DNA of 33,330 nt from Mucilaginibacter sp. (lineage in GTDB: Bacteria; Bacteroidota; Bacteroidia; Sphingobacteriales; Sphingobacteriaceae). The DNA lies in the NCBI GenBank assembly GCA_031292485.1, contig JARLHA010000004.1:1-33330 (forward strand), written 5' to 3'. The notes below the pieces were generated by a model. It was given only the letters and a program-made list of their open reading frames with translations. It did no database searches and was not told the origin of the DNA. The position numbers were made by a program, and so were the translations under genes. Positions 31,883 through 33,330 of the stretch are shown here, piece by piece. Each line of letters starts with the position of its first letter. Within the stretch, counting starts at the first letter, position 1.

Positions 31883-33330
31883 CTAAAACAACGTTTTCAA
31901 AATAAATATTGCCAAAATAACCGCCAGCATGCTAAACAGGTAATACTGCACTTTACCCCCCTGGAACCTGCGTGCAAAATTGCCGATAGTCCGTACCGCT
32001 TTAACCAGCAAATTTAAAAAACCATCAACAATATTACGGTCTGTCCAGGCGGCTAATTTGGACAATGCCACACTCAATTTTGCAAAAAGGACAATAAATC
32101 CGTCAATTACCCTTCTGTCGAACCAAAAAGTAACCAGGCTGGTGTTTAAGATTGGTTTTACAATGGCTTTTTGGTAGATGTCGTCAAAATACCATTCCTT
32201 AAAGGATAAGTTGAAGATAGCGCCATTTTGTGCGAATGGGTTTACTCTTGTGCCTATATAAATAGCGTAAGCGAACCAGATCACCAGCAAACTAAGCACG
32301 TTAACAAAAACAGGGACCCATATTTCGTATAAACTTGCAATTTCGTGCCCCGCTACAGCAGTTAATCCGCCTGTAAGCCAGCTATGTTGGGCAGATAGTG
32401 GATTCGACGAGAAAAACGGAAAGAAACAGCATATTGACAATAAAATTAGCGGGAGCTTATACTGCCAGGCCCCATCGCTGATGTGAATTTTCATTTCCGA
32501 CTTTATTTGCAAAACCCTTAATTCGCCAAAAAACACTTTTGCAATCAGCCTTGCTACATAAAACGCGGTGAGCCAGGTGGTAAGCAAAGCTAAAACAGGG
32601 ATAATCTTAAAGAAAGCGCTCTTGCCATTGCTCCATTCAAAAGCCTGTACCAGGATGCCATCTTTGGATAAAAAGCCGGAGGTAAAAGGGAGACCCACCA
32701 ATGCCACCCCGCCAATTAAGGCGGCGATAAAGGTAAGCGGCAGTTTTTTGCGCAAGCCGCCCATGTTTTGGATATTTTGCGGGTCGATGTCGAGGTTATT
32801 ATCATCGCGGATATGCCCCATCTGGTGAATAACGATCCCGGCTACCAAAAACAACAGGCATTTAAAAAATGCATGTGTTACCAGGTGAAACAGGGAGGAT
32901 GCATAAGCCCCGATGCCCATCGCCATTACCATATACCCTAATTGCGAGATGGTAGAATAGGCAAGGATACGTTTCAGGTCGTTTTGGGTAAGGGCAATAG
33001 TTGACGCCATAAAAGTGGTAAAGCAGCCCACGATTGCCAATATGGTTAATTCCGTATCGTTAAATAAGGGATAAACCCTGCCCAATAAAAACACGCCCGC
33101 AGCCACCATGGTTGCCGCGTGGATAAGTGCCGACACAGATGTTGGCCCCTCCATAGCATCCGGCAGCCAGGTATGCAGCGGGAACTGTGCCGATTTTGCC
33201 GCGACCGCTAAAAATATGCCTGCAAAGGCGATGTATTGCCAGATGGCGGGGAGTTGAATTGATCCGCCTGTAATGATGATCGCACCACTTGCATTTGGAA
33301 CGGAATTAGAGCTCAATTGCCATATGCCGT
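31883..33330 (-). CDS. nuoL: NADH-quinone oxidoreductase subunit L, 5' end outside window
   Basis: The 482 codons visible are the C-terminal part of NuoL; the reading frame stays open to the window edge, so the real start lies beyond. Visible features are AAKSAQFPLHTWLPDAMEGP, VSALIHAATMVAAGVFLLGR (HAATMV signature), NDLKRILAYSTISQLGYMVM, and a long C-terminal helical region ending in a single helix (YLFSMLAVILAIFIL). In complex I the long lateral helix and last TM helix of NuoL clamp the antiporter subunits. About 140-160 N-terminal residues are missing if the length is typical. A TTG at 33314-33316 is internal and not a start. Confidence 0.95.
   Translation of the reverse strand, partial: GIWQLSSNSVPNASGAIIITGGSIQLPAIWQYIAFAGIFLAVAAKSAQFPLHTWLPDAMEGPTSVSALIHAATMVAAGVFLLGRVYPLFNDTELTILAIVGCFTTFMASTIALTQNDLKRILAYSTISQLGYMVMAMGIGAYASSLFHLVTHAFFKCLLFLVAGIVIHQMGHIRDDNNLDIDPQNIQNMGGLRKKLPLTFIAALIGGVALVGLPFTSGFLSKDGILVQAFEWSNGKSAFFKIIPVLALLTTWLTAFYVARLIAKVFFGELRVLQIKSEMKIHISDGAWQYKLPLILLSICCFFPFFSSNPLSAQHSWLTGGLTAVAGHEIASLYEIWVPVFVNVLSLLVIWFAYAIYIGTRVNPFAQNGAIFNLSFKEWYFDDIYQKAIVKPILNTSLVTFWFDRRVIDGFIVLFAKLSVALSKLAAWTDRNIVDGFLNLLVKAVRTIGNFARRFQGGKVQYYLFSMLAVILAIFILKTLF

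Noticed and set aside
33314..33316. TTG as the nuoL start
   Set aside because: The frame stays open to the window edge and the protein would lack the N-terminal third of NuoL, so the codon is internal.

Overview
The window comes from a chromosome of a Bacteroidota bacterium, most likely a Sphingobacteriaceae member close to Mucilaginibacter or Pedobacter. This is inferred from gene content and style, not from a database match. The pointers are DUF4783 and DUF4294 genes, a BshB1 bacillithiol deacetylase, an L-lysine 6-transaminase, an Amt transporter and Nuo subunits of Bacteroidota type, AT-rich spacers, weak Shine-Dalgarno signals, and several TAnnTTTG -7 boxes with short leaders. No tRNA, rRNA or CRISPR array was seen.

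Positions 1-5800 hold the start of an unidentified gene (minus strand), the ribosome-rescue gene arfB, an LpxR-like lipid A deacylase, two tandem paralogous outer-membrane-type proteins, and lon with a clear terminator. Between the LpxR gene and the paralogues lies a 204-bp MITE-like element with perfect 20-bp inverted ends and a 10-bp flanking duplication. Positions 6100-12000 are mostly housekeeping: a TPR protein, a lipoprotein overlapping gpmI, a DUF4783 protein, nadC, plsY and a DUF2071 protein. Next come an ORF6N-domain gene with a 39-bp palindrome inside its coding region, pabB, purA, a Fur-family regulator and the bifunctional (p)ppGpp enzyme. Positions 18200-20100 form a plus-strand run of DUF4294, glutathione peroxidase and bshB1.

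Positions 20200-23800 are more accessory: an unrecognised 147-aa gene, lat with a promoter and an upstream 35-bp palindrome, a type II toxin-antitoxin pair whose toxin carries one in-frame stop, and an endonuclease/exonuclease/phosphatase gene. Positions 23880-33330 hold amt and the distal nuo genes nuoN, nuoM and the C-terminal part of nuoL, all on the minus strand. The usual nuoL-nuoM-nuoN tail is broken up: about 300 bp of repeats separates nuoL from nuoM, and between nuoM and nuoN sit a MuiA-like gene and an opposite-strand, translationally coupled pair (a DUF3800 RNase H-like protein and a possible BECR-fold RNase). That pair is the best candidate here for an uncharacterised system.

A second theme is unexplained intergenic DNA. 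Several families of short word-like inverted repeats (GATTAGAGACTGG-type, ATGGATCATAGTTC-type, GTTTGCAG-type, AGTCCGGAAGT-type and GAAGGCACA-type) lie directly at gene ends, twice supplying the stop codon.
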